The translations under genes were made by a program, and so were the position numbers. From Acidianus manzaensis (lineage in GTDB: Archaea > Thermoproteota > Thermoprotei_A > Sulfolobales > Sulfolobaceae), in contig NZ_CP020477.1 in NCBI RefSeq assembly GCF_002116695.1, positions 1,103,501 to 1,167,500 of the forward strand: a stretch of 64,000 nt of DNA. Reading direction: 5' to 3'. The notes below the pieces were generated by a model. The model worked only from the letters and a program-made list of their open reading frames with translations, was not told the DNA's origin and searched no databases. Below, piece after piece: positions 33,493-40,860 of the stretch (position 1 is its first letter; each line of letters begins with the position of its first letter).

Positions 33493-33758
33493 ATTATAAC
33501 TAACAAAACTTCTTAGAGCATAAGGGAATGTTCAGCCAGAACTATTCTTCAGGCTAGAGACTAAGATCCGCTCCATAGTATACATCTCTAACTCCTTTGA
33601 GTTTTTACACTTAATACATGTAAAAATATGTCTTATCTTCGAAAATCTGATGTTAGATTACATTTATAAATCAGTCCAATCATTTAAAATTTCTTAAAAC
33701 TATTTTTATTAAGATTATATACGCAATACTTTTATCTTATGAGATTTTTAAGACTTAT
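33493..33758 (+). other. Intergenic stretch with palindromes and promoter of HpaB-like gene
   Basis: Holds an imperfect 22-base palindrome (AGCCAGAA...TTCAGGCT, 33534-33555), a hairpin TTTTTACA...TGTAAAAA (about 33602-33627), and, at the right end, the TATA box of the next gene (CTTTTATCTTA, about 33729-33739). The palindromes could be a terminator, a mobile-element remnant or an RNA structure; nothing decides this. Confidence 0.4.
33729..33739 (+). promoter_or_regulatory. TATA box of first HpaB-like hydroxylase
   Basis: CTTTTATCTTA centred about 26 bases before ATG 33759. Confidence 0.5.
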
Positions 33759-35165
33759 ATGAGAGATAAGAATTCATATCTATCCTCATTAAACGATGGA
33801 AGAGAAGTTTATTATAGGGGAAAGAAAATTGAAGATTTAGTCAATCACGAAATTCTTAAGATTTCTGCTAATCATTCGGCAGGAATTTATGATTTAAAAG
33901 ATAGAATATTTTATGATAATGAACTGAACAGTAATATAAGTAAATATTATAAAATACCTAGAAATAGTAATGATTTGTTAGATAGACATAATATGATTTT
34001 CAATCATACGTTAGAATTTAATGGCGTTTTTAACATTTCGCAAGCTATCGGAAGTGATGCATTATTTGCGTTAATGATAACCACAAAGAAGATTGATAAA
34101 AATAAAGGAACTAAATATTTTGAGAGAGTTAGAAAATTCTATGAATATGTAGCTAAAAATGATCTTACTTTAACTACTGCACAAACGGATGTAAAGGGTG
34201 ATAGAAGTAAAAGGCCATCAGAGCAAGTAGATAAAGACATGTATGTAAGGATAGTTGAAAAAAGGAATGATGGGATAATAGTTAAAGGAGCTAAAGCACA
34301 TACAACTCAATCCATCTTTGCTGATGAAATAATAGTCATACCAACTAGGGCAATGACAGAAAAGGATAGCGATTACGCAGTAGCTTTTGCTATTCCTACT
34401 AATACTAAAGGTGTAAAGATGATTGCAAGACCAATAGATGAAGTAGAGGGAAATTCATCATCTATTCTAAGTAGGCTTGATTTTGAAGTAGAAACTATAA
34501 CTATTTTCGATAATGTTTTCGTACCATGGGATAGAGTATTCTTAGCCGGAGAATATGAGTTTGCGGGACTTTTAGCTAATCTTTTCGCTACATATCATAG
34601 ATTTACTGCTATATCATATAGATCTGCAATGTCTGATTTGTTTATCGGTACTGGAAGCCTAATGGCTAAAGCTAATGGAATACAAGATTCTAGACATGTA
34701 AGGGAAGACTTACTTAATATGATCATGTACAAGGAGATTTTAAAAATGAGTGCAGTTTCCGCAGCTGTAAATCCAGTAATAGATGAAGGGATAGCTATTC
34801 CTAATTCTCTTTATACTAATGTAGGTAAACTATATACTAACTCGCATTTCCACGAACTTATCACAAGTCTTATAGATATCTCTGGTGGGATATTGGCTAC
34901 AATGCCTTCTAAAGAGGATATTGAAAATGAAATAGAAAAACAATATATAGAAAAGTATTTGAGAGGTGCAATAGAAGGAAAAGATAGAATAAAATTAATA
35001 GATTTAGCTAAGGAATTATCTGCTAGCAATTTATCAGGATATTGGTTAACTACTATGATTCATGCAGAAGGTTCTATAGAAGCTAGTAAAATAGCACTAT
35101 TAAGGAATTATAATTTACAGAATGCCGAAGAAATGATAATGAAAATATTAAAAAGTGAGAAATGA
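33759..35165 (+). CDS. HpaB-family flavin-dependent hydroxylase (4-hydroxyphenylacetate 3-hydroxylase type)
   Basis: FADH2-dependent monooxygenase fold (acyl-CoA dehydrogenase-like), 468 aa. Seen: LTTAQTDVKGDRSKRPSEQ, the substrate/flavin loop VKGAKAHTTQSIFADEIIV, FAIPTNTKGVKMI and FDNVFVPWDRVF, all family hallmarks. It has no cysteine at all, which rules out the related 4-hydroxybutyryl-CoA dehydratase with its Cys-ligated 4Fe-4S cluster. It needs a flavin reductase; the nearest candidate is at 46.9 kb, beside a second HpaB paralogue. Here it stands alone, right before the left IS remnant of the sulfate island. Confidence 0.88.
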   Translation: MRDKNSYLSSLNDGREVYYRGKKIEDLVNHEILKISANHSAGIYDLKDRIFYDNELNSNISKYYKIPRNSNDLLDRHNMIFNHTLEFNGVFNISQAIGSDALFALMITTKKIDKNKGTKYFERVRKFYEYVAKNDLTLTTAQTDVKGDRSKRPSEQVDKDMYVRIVEKRNDGIIVKGAKAHTTQSIFADEIIVIPTRAMTEKDSDYAVAFAIPTNTKGVKMIARPIDEVEGNSSSILSRLDFEVETITIFDNVFVPWDRVFLAGEYEFAGLLANLFATYHRFTAISYRSAMSDLFIGTGSLMAKANGIQDSRHVREDLLNMIMYKEILKMSAVSAAVNPVIDEGIAIPNSLYTNVGKLYTNSHFHELITSLIDISGGILATMPSKEDIENEIEKQYIEKYLRGAIEGKDRIKLIDLAKELSASNLSGYWLTTMIHAEGSIEASKIALLRNYNLQNAEEMIMKILKSEK

Positions 35166-35199
35166 AAATATACTAAGAAATAATAATGTATCGTCTATA

Positions 35200-35366
35200 G
35201 GGAGTACTGGAGTGCAGTCATGAAAATTAGTATGTAATACGAATTAAAATTAAAGTCTCTCTAACTCTCTTGATATTTTCCAGCCACACTTGATTAAAGA
35301 GAGTAACAACACTAGAAAACATCTTACCCTTCATGATAATAAGCAAACTCAAACTATAATCAACCA
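35200..35366. repeat. Left copy of inverted IS-derived repeat
   Basis: About 160 bases that recur as reverse complement at 40695-40853 with strong similarity and small indels. The outer end reads GGGAGTACTGGAGTGCAGTC and continues ATGAAAATTAGTATGTAATACG; this is the terminal sequence shared with the right copy and with the MITE at 44.06 kb. The inner part codes the end of a transposase on the minus strand. Confidence 0.85.
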
Positions 35367-35463
35367 TACTAAAAATCCCAACATAATGGATGATATCCCT
35401 ATCTTTAGAGACGTTAAGTGATTGTAATACTGAATGGATAATTAATAAACATAAAACGCGTTT
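35227..35463 (-). pseudogene. C-terminal remnant of a transposase gene (left)
   Basis: Open for 78 codons without a start: it reads SVLQSLNVSKDRDIIHYVG, then IFSMVDYSLSLLIIMKGKM and FSSVVTLFNQVWLENIKRV, ending RITY and a stop 27 bases from the conserved outer end. The 5' part of the gene and the other IS end are missing. Transposase family not recognised. The last 43 or so codons match the right remnant. Confidence 0.6.
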
Positions 35464-35499
35464 TTAATCTGATAAGTTCTTATTTCTCACTCTCACTCA

Positions 35500-35799
35500 T
35501 CATCTTAAGCGCTTAAATGTCTGTAAAGCATCTAATAATGCTTCTTTAGGATCTTTCCTTTTTTCTATTATTACTTTAAGAATCTCATTTTTGAAATGTT
35601 TGGGTAATAATTCAATAGACTTAGTAGTAGATGTATCTACTTTTACATTGGGGAATAACTTTACTATTTCATTTACAGTATTTTCCTCAACCTCTATTTC
35701 TATTCTTTTCATTCCTCCAAGAACGTCTTTAGCGTAATTGAGGCCTAATTCTTCCAATTTCTTAGTTACTTCCTCATTAAGCCAAATATAGATCTTCAT
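35500..35799 (-). CDS. Small protein of the sulfate assimilation cluster, unknown function
   Basis: About 99 aa, a/b pattern (MKIYIWLNEEVTKKLEELGL, then MKRIEIEVEENTVNEIVKLF). Not recognised. ATG 35799 is preferred to the GTG at 35811, because a strong Shine-Dalgarno (GGTGAGG) lies 6 bases upstream and the start then follows the ATP sulfurylase stop with a single base between. So it is translated with ATP sulfurylase and may assist it or sulfate activation. It is the last gene before the left IS remnant. Confidence 0.75.
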   Translation of the reverse strand: MKIYIWLNEEVTKKLEELGLNYAKDVLGGMKRIEIEVEENTVNEIVKLFPNVKVDTSTTKSIELLPKHFKNEILKVIIEKRKDPKEALLDALQTFKRLR

Positions 35800-35800
35800 T

Positions 35801-37033
35801 TCATTCCTCACCTAATTCAAATATTTTTTGTCTTTTTTCTAAGTACTCCTCAGTTACAAATGGACTTCCTAAACCATACTCCTTAGCCGTCTTCATTAAG
35901 ATGTCATATACTTCTGGTCTCATCACTATCTTAGTTGGTTTTACTTCATCTAATATAACACTCCTCAATAGGCTACCACTAAATTCTTGTTTTTCATCCT
36001 TATGGTCACAGAGGATCTCGTTTTCTATGCTTCCACATTTAGGACAATAATAATTCTCTCTCAAAAAGATAGGTTTAATTAAAAGATCCCTTTCATCAAT
36101 ATTATCAAATATTTTGTGCGCTTCATATGGGGAATAATAGTTTCCAACTCCAGCATGATCCCTGCCAAACACATGATGTGTACAACCTAAATTGCTTCTA
36201 ATTATTGTATGAAGAACGGCTTCTCGAGGTCCTGCATATCTCATATCCCATAAGGTGAACGAAAGAAGATGTACCTTTTTACTTATGTATCCGTACTTAG
36301 ACAATGCATCGTGAGTTAAAAGTATCGCTTCATCAATGTAATCACCTATCCTCTTCTCCCCTATTACAACATTAACTAAAATTCCGGTCTTGGGTTCGTC
36401 TACTTTCTCATTTTCATTAGCAGCAAACCATGCGTACTTCATTAAATATTCATGGCCAGTATGAGGTACATTTCTGGTTTGGAATACTACTATTCTCTTC
36501 CAACCCTTCTTTTCGAAAACCTCTCTATGCATTCTTGGAGTTAGCCAGAAATTAGAATATGGAACATTGAATATAGGTTCGTTAATTAGCCAAATATCTC
36601 CGGCTAAGAATTTATCTGCATAATTTAATGTTCTTTTTACCCCAGGATGTTTAACATCCTTCGTCTTGTACACTCTTTCAGCCATTTTTACTTTATCATA
36701 ACTAAAGATTTCCTTAACTTCCATAATGGCTAAAGGTTTACCTAAATAGGTTATTCCTATTATATCACCTTCTTTAGCGTTTATTTTACTAGTTAAGTCA
36801 AAGACGATGGGAATAGGCCACAGTATACTATTTGGCAATCTCATTTCATTTATGACTGAATCGACCTCATCATAGGTCATAAAACCCTTTAATGGTGAGA
36901 GAAAACCATAGGCAATACTTATTATTTCATGGGCAATCTGTCGCTTTACCTCAATTTTTTGCAACTCCCTAAATTCCCTAAATTTTCTCACTCTTTCAAT
37001 TATTTCAACTCTTCCATGACCTATTAGGTTCAT
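35801..37033 (-). CDS. sat: ATP sulfurylase (sulfate adenylyltransferase)
   Basis: Makes APS from sulfate and ATP, first step of sulfate assimilation. 410 aa, single-domain archaeal form without APS kinase. Motifs: QTRN at 185-188, HTGH at 191-194 (the H-x-x-G-H nucleotide site), GRDHAGVG at 290-297, and a zinc site Cys330, Cys333, Cys342 and probably His344. Divergent from the APS reductase gene, sharing a 101-base promoter region. Confidence 0.97.
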   Translation of the reverse strand: MNLIGHGRVEIIERVRKFREFRELQKIEVKRQIAHEIISIAYGFLSPLKGFMTYDEVDSVINEMRLPNSILWPIPIVFDLTSKINAKEGDIIGITYLGKPLAIMEVKEIFSYDKVKMAERVYKTKDVKHPGVKRTLNYADKFLAGDIWLINEPIFNVPYSNFWLTPRMHREVFEKKGWKRIVVFQTRNVPHTGHEYLMKYAWFAANENEKVDEPKTGILVNVVIGEKRIGDYIDEAILLTHDALSKYGYISKKVHLLSFTLWDMRYAGPREAVLHTIIRSNLGCTHHVFGRDHAGVGNYYSPYEAHKIFDNIDERDLLIKPIFLRENYYCPKCGSIENEILCDHKDEKQEFSGSLLRSVILDEVKPTKIVMRPEVYDILMKTAKEYGLGSPFVTEEYLEKRQKIFELGEE

Positions 37034-37134
37034 AATATTCTTACAATAAGGATAGGGCTTATATAATTTAGCTATTTGTGCAAATTTCGCATATATCAGA
37101 ACTCTAAAGTATTAATCTTTATACAATTATTCTG
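37034..37134. promoter_or_regulatory. Divergent promoter region of the sulfate island
   Basis: 101 bases between the ATP sulfurylase and APS reductase start codons, AT-rich, with CTTTATACA (about 37117-37125) towards APS reductase and TATAATTT-like sequence near 37055-37063 towards ATP sulfurylase. Likely controls both arms together. Confidence 0.45.
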
Positions 37135-37857
37135 ATGTTGAACAAAGAGGAACTAAAAGCTTTAAATGACTATTTTGAGGAGAAGGAACCATTAGAAGTT
37201 TTAAAATGGGGAGTTGAGAAGTTTTATCCTAAAATAATTCTAGCTTGCAGTTTACAAGCAGAGGATCTAGTAATTTTGGATATGTTAAGTAAAATAGTAG
37301 AAAAACCAAGGATCTTCATAATAGATACCGGTAGACTGCATCAAGAAAGCTATGATCTGATAGATGAAATAGCCAAAAGATATAGTGTTGACATTAAGAT
37401 ATATTTTCCTGATTATAGAGAGGTTGAGGATCTAGTTAATAAATACGGAATCAATTTGTTTTATAAAAGTGTAGAATTTAGGAAAATGTGCTGTGAAATA
37501 AGGAAAGTTAGACCTGTTAAGAGAGCATTAGAAGGTATGAATGCTTGGATAACTGGATTAAGAAGGGAGCAGAACTTTACTAGAGGAGAAATTAAGAAAA
37601 TTGAGATAGATGAGATAAATGGTGGAATAGTAAAACTAAATCCATTAGCAGACTGGACTTTAGAACAGGTATGGGATTACATAAAGAAGAACAACGTATC
37701 TTACAATAAACTTTACGATAAGGGATATAAGAGTATAGGCTGTGTACCTTGTACTAGACCCGTTAAACCGTGGGAGCATCCACGTGCAGGTAGGTGGTGG
37801 TGGGAGCAAAATAGTGATAAGGAGTGCGGTCTCCATTATAGAAAAGAGGTGAAGTAG
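37135..37857 (+). CDS. cysH: Assimilatory APS reductase (CysH family, 4Fe-4S type)
   Basis: Reduces activated sulfate to sulfite. 240 aa. Cluster-binding Cys119-Cys120 and Cys203/Cys206 (GCVPC) give the CC...CxxC pattern of APS (not PAPS) reductases; catalytic Cys231 is in the C-terminal ECGLH. The nucleotide-binding start CSLQAEDLVILD is at 39-50. No APS kinase gene is here, which fits direct APS use. Its end lies 2 bases before the sulfite reductase start, so both are one operon. Confidence 0.96.
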   Translation: MLNKEELKALNDYFEEKEPLEVLKWGVEKFYPKIILACSLQAEDLVILDMLSKIVEKPRIFIIDTGRLHQESYDLIDEIAKRYSVDIKIYFPDYREVEDLVNKYGINLFYKSVEFRKMCCEIRKVRPVKRALEGMNAWITGLRREQNFTRGEIKKIEIDEINGGIVKLNPLADWTLEQVWDYIKKNNVSYNKLYDKGYKSIGCVPCTRPVKPWEHPRAGRWWWEQNSDKECGLHYRKEVK

Positions 37858-37859
37858 AC

Positions 37860-39740
37860 ATGCCTATAGAGCCCAGTTTTAGAACAGATCCAAAGGACTA
37901 CACTGAGGAGGAGAAAGCTAAACTAAAAGTTAAAGATTTAAAAGAAGACTCCATAGGCATTTATACTTCATTACATGATTTGTCTCATGATGATTTAGAA
38001 AAAGAAGTGTCACTAATAGCAAAAAGTTTCGGTATATACTTAGAATTTAATAGGGATAAAATGAAACTAAGTAACGTTAAAGAATGGATTTATATGATTA
38101 GGGTTCCTATCCCTGGAGGTGGTCCAATAAGGCCAGATCAATGGAAAATATTAGATGATATTTCTAATAAGTACACAATCTCAGACGCGTATACTGGCTA
38201 TCCATTGCCGTCTCTAAAACTGACTACTAGGCAAGCAGTACAATTTCATCATGTAAAGAAAAAGGATCTAGTTAATGTTATAAGGGAAATAGCTCAGTCT
38301 GGTTTTTTGACCATTAATGGGTGTGGGGATAACGTAAGGAGCACCATTGCTTGTCCACTTTCCAAATATTATATTTTCGACTCGAACATGTTATCGATAA
38401 AAATAGCTAGGTACTTTAGATTACCTCCAGAACTTTTCATTCAAGTTTTTGAAATTCCAGTAATTGAAAATAGACCAAGTGAGGAGTCTTTTGAGTACCC
38501 GGATAACTTATTGCCTAGGAAGTTTAAAATAGGAATAGCGGGTGTAATAAGAACTGCTGACGGTAAGTATGTCATTGACAATTGTGTCGAAGTAAGGGCA
38601 AATGATATAGGTATAGTTCCAATAATAGAGGAGGATAAGGTGATAGGCTATCAAATATACGTTGGAGGATCAATGGGCGAGAATAACTCTTATCCTACAT
38701 TTTCGGCCTTTGGGCTTCCCCTAGGTACTGTAAATAATGATGATGAGTTAATTAAGATATTAGATGCTATAGTTAGAATACAACAAGAATGGGGGGATAG
38801 AAAAAACAGACATTGGGCTAGGTTTAAATACCTCGTTTATAAGATGGGATTAAATTGGCTTAGAGAGAAGGTGAAAGAATACTCTGGATTTTCGCTAGGG
38901 AAAGTGAGGGAAATAGATCTAGGATATAGAGATCTACATTTAGGATGGACAGAATTAGGTAATAAATGGGCTTATGGGGTATTTGTTGAAAATGGGCGAT
39001 TGATAAATGGTAAGAACGGTAAGATAAAGAGTATGATAAGATATATAGCTGATAATTTCAATAATGTCAGATTGTACATAACTCCGAATCAGCACCTACT
39101 TATTACTGATATAGAGGTGGAACAGAAGTATAAAATAGAGAAAATACTAAGTGAGTTCAATTATGGCTTAAGAGATGACAGACCATATTCTAAGTTGAGA
39201 GTTAATTCCATAGCATGTGTAGGTTTTCCAACATGTAAGATGTCATTTACGGATTCTGAAAGATTTCTCCCAAAATTGATTGATGAACTTGAAAGAAGAG
39301 GCTGGAGTGATGTTCCAATATCATTAGGTATCTCTGGATGTGTGGCACAATGTTCAAGACCAGCTACTCATCCAATAAGTTGGATAGGCAGTGGATATGA
39401 GTTATATATGTTAAAGTTAGGTGGGGGTAAGGATTCTTTAGGAGAACCGTTGATAGATTGGGAAGAGAATGCAATTTATCTCTATCAAGTGCCTGCAAAC
39501 AGATTAGTTGACACAACGGAAGCTTTATTTGAGTTGTATGAGAAAAATAAGCATTTAGGCAGAAGTGCTGAGGAGGTATTTAAGAAGCTTGGAAATAAGA
39601 AAATAATTGAATGGCTAAAGAATAATGAGAAAACTAAGGATCTAATGAAGCCACACAGATTTGATAAGAAGATAGATGGTTATAGAGAATATCATGAACT
39701 TTTAAGGAATCGATTAAAGGAGGTGACTGAATATAGGTAA
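37860..39740 (+). CDS. Ferredoxin-dependent sulfite reductase (siroheme, 4Fe-4S)
   Basis: Six-electron reduction of sulfite to sulfide. 626 aa, two-fold repeated nitrite/sulfite reductase fold. Siroheme-4Fe-4S ligands: Cys453 and Cys459 (CVGFPTC), Cys494 and Cys498 (CVAQC). Substrate/siroheme Arg/Lys regions: LTTRQAVQFHHVKKKD and NGCGDNVRSTIACP in the first half, ITPNQHLLITD in the second. C-terminal extension of about 125 residues. Overlaps the SUMT start (8 bases) that supplies the siroheme precursor. Confidence 0.94.
   Translation: MPIEPSFRTDPKDYTEEEKAKLKVKDLKEDSIGIYTSLHDLSHDDLEKEVSLIAKSFGIYLEFNRDKMKLSNVKEWIYMIRVPIPGGGPIRPDQWKILDDISNKYTISDAYTGYPLPSLKLTTRQAVQFHHVKKKDLVNVIREIAQSGFLTINGCGDNVRSTIACPLSKYYIFDSNMLSIKIARYFRLPPELFIQVFEIPVIENRPSEESFEYPDNLLPRKFKIGIAGVIRTADGKYVIDNCVEVRANDIGIVPIIEEDKVIGYQIYVGGSMGENNSYPTFSAFGLPLGTVNNDDELIKILDAIVRIQQEWGDRKNRHWARFKYLVYKMGLNWLREKVKEYSGFSLGKVREIDLGYRDLHLGWTELGNKWAYGVFVENGRLINGKNGKIKSMIRYIADNFNNVRLYITPNQHLLITDIEVEQKYKIEKILSEFNYGLRDDRPYSKLRVNSIACVGFPTCKMSFTDSERFLPKLIDELERRGWSDVPISLGISGCVAQCSRPATHPISWIGSGYELYMLKLGGGKDSLGEPLIDWEENAIYLYQVPANRLVDTTEALFELYEKNKHLGRSAEEVFKKLGNKKIIEWLKNNEKTKDLMKPHRFDKKIDGYREYHELLRNRLKEVTEYR
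39719..39735 (+). promoter_or_regulatory. Strong Shine-Dalgarno aligned with an ATA codon before SUMT
   Basis: GGAGGTGA (about 39719-39726) ends 6 bases before ATA at 39733-39735, the codon where a methyltransferase of this family would start (next codons GGT AAA GTT GTT). No ATG, GTG or TTG lies in that place. Confidence 0.5.
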
Positions 39741-40422
39741 AGTTGTTTTAGTGGGAGCAGGTCCAGGAGACCCAGAGCTCATAACGTTAAAGGCAATTAA
39801 GTATTTACAAAGTGCTGACGTTATAATATATGACAAGCTTATACCTAGAGAGCTAATTAATTATGCTAAATCATCCTGCATTGTGAAGTACCTTATAAGT
39901 CATGACATGGAGGTTGAACTACTAAGGAAATATGCATTTGATTATAATTTAGTGGTTAGGCTAAAAAACGGTGATCCATACGTTTTTGGAAGAGGAGGTA
40001 ACATTTGTTATGAGCTGTCTAAAGATGGTATAGATTGTGAAATAGTTCCTGGAGTTTCCTCTGTTAATTCCGTTCCAGCTTATGCTGGTATTCCACTAAC
40101 TTTTAGTAATGTTTCAGATATGGTAACAGTTATAAGTGGAGTTACACAAGGAGGTAAACTCTTCGATTTCCAAAAAATTCCAAACTATGGTACATTAGTA
40201 GTTTTGATGGGAAGTAAAAGAGTGGAGGAAATAAGTAATGGATTAATGGTTAAGAGGGATCCCTCGGAAGAAGTTGCTATAATCGAGAAAGGGACATATC
40301 CGGATCAAAAAGTTCACCTAACTAATTTAAAAGAATTGCATAAATTTAACTTAACTTCTCCTTCAATGTTAGTTTTGGGTAAAGTGGTAAGATTTAGGCA
40401 ATTACTGTGGAAGTTATCCTAA
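39733..40422 (+). CDS. Uroporphyrinogen-III C-methyltransferase (SUMT) for siroheme synthesis, atypical start
   Basis: SAM-dependent methylation of uroporphyrinogen III to precorrin-2. About 229 aa. VGAGPGDPELITLKA, VVRLKNGDPYVFGRGG and VPGVSSVNSVPAYAGIPL are the family motifs. The first standard start codon (GTG 39751) would cut off the first beta strand (GKVVLVGAG), while ATA 39733 follows a strong Shine-Dalgarno at the right distance. So either ATA is used as start or an ancestral ATG was lost. Overlaps the sulfite reductase end by 8 bases. Serves the siroheme of that enzyme. No siroheme ferrochelatase gene in the island. Confidence 0.9.
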   Translation: MGKVVLVGAGPGDPELITLKAIKYLQSADVIIYDKLIPRELINYAKSSCIVKYLISHDMEVELLRKYAFDYNLVVRLKNGDPYVFGRGGNICYELSKDGIDCEIVPGVSSVNSVPAYAGIPLTFSNVSDMVTVISGVTQGGKLFDFQKIPNYGTLVVLMGSKRVEEISNGLMVKRDPSEEVAIIEKGTYPDQKVHLTNLKELHKFNLTSPSMLVLGKVVRFRQLLWKLS

Positions 40423-40530
40423 AAAATAAATATAGAAGACATCCTCTTCTTATTTTTAAACTTTTCGCTAGATGCCAAATTATACAATTCAATAGATATA
40501 TAAATTACATAGTAGAATTGTATATTAGAG
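40423..40530 (+). promoter_or_regulatory. Terminator-like T run and promoter of rhodanese remnant
   Basis: T-rich CTTCTTATTTTTAAACTTTT (about 40445-40464) after SUMT, then TATA-like ATATATAAATT at about 40494-40504 upstream of the rhodanese fragment. Confidence 0.4.
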
Positions 40531-40695
40531 GTTGCAAAAATAAGCCAACATCAAGTGGTAATAGATAATAAGTGGTTAGTAGATCATTTAAGAGATCCAA
40601 ATGTAAGGATTGTTGAGGTGGATTATGACCCAAATACTGCCTATAATGTGTTGCATATCCCTGGAGCGGTTTTAATAAGATGAAGAGAAGATTTG
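40531..40695 (+). pseudogene. Thiosulfate sulfurtransferase (rhodanese) N-terminal fragment, truncated by IS remnant
   Basis: Reads VAKISQHQVVIDNKWLVDHL, RDPNVRIVEVDYDPNTAYNV and LHIPGAVLIR, then TGA (40681-40683), then RED. Rhodaneses have a Trp in this place (HIPGAVLIRWRED-like), so TGA is a TGG-to-TGA nonsense change. Right after these codons the sequence switches to the right IS remnant. The start codon is also missing (GTT GCA AAA where ATG would be expected). About 50 of the usual 280 codons are left, without the catalytic Cys. Confidence 0.8.
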
Positions 40696-40853
40696 TTGAT
40701 TATAGTTTAAGTTTGCTTATTGTCATGAAGGGTAAGGTGTTTTCTAGTATTGTTCCTTTAATCAAGTGCGGTTGGAAAATATTAGTAAAAGTAGGAAAAT
40801 TTAATTTAGTTCGTATTACATACTAATTTTCATGACTGCAATCCAAAAGTCCC
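40695..40853. repeat. Right copy of inverted IS-derived repeat
   Basis: Reverse complement of 35200-35366. Outer end (read inward) GGGACTTTTGGATTGCAGTC then ATGAAAATTAGTATGTAATACG. The transposase remnant on the plus strand (DYSLSLLIVMKGKVFSS..., 43 codons, ending RITY and TAA at 40824-40826) has a 4-base deletion relative to the left copy, so its middle is in a different frame. The outer end lies 7 bases from the acyl-CoA dehydrogenase stop codon. Confidence 0.85.
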
Positions 40854-40860
40854 ATCCTAA

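Noticed and set aside
33759..35165. 4-hydroxybutyryl-CoA dehydratase (key enzyme of the Sulfolobales CO2 cycle) as identity of the HpaB-like proteins
   Set aside because: That enzyme binds a 4Fe-4S cluster through three Cys and one His; neither this protein nor the one at 48.6 kb has any Cys.
35465..35505. C/D-box guide RNA suggested by ATGATGA on the minus strand
   Set aside because: No CTGA D box at suitable spacing, and the ATGATGA overlaps the end of the small sulfate-cluster gene.
35500..40430. Dissimilatory sulfate or sulfite reduction system
   Set aside because: The reductases are the assimilatory types: a single-chain siroheme enzyme and a CysH protein; no DsrAB, AprAB or Dsr membrane complex is present.
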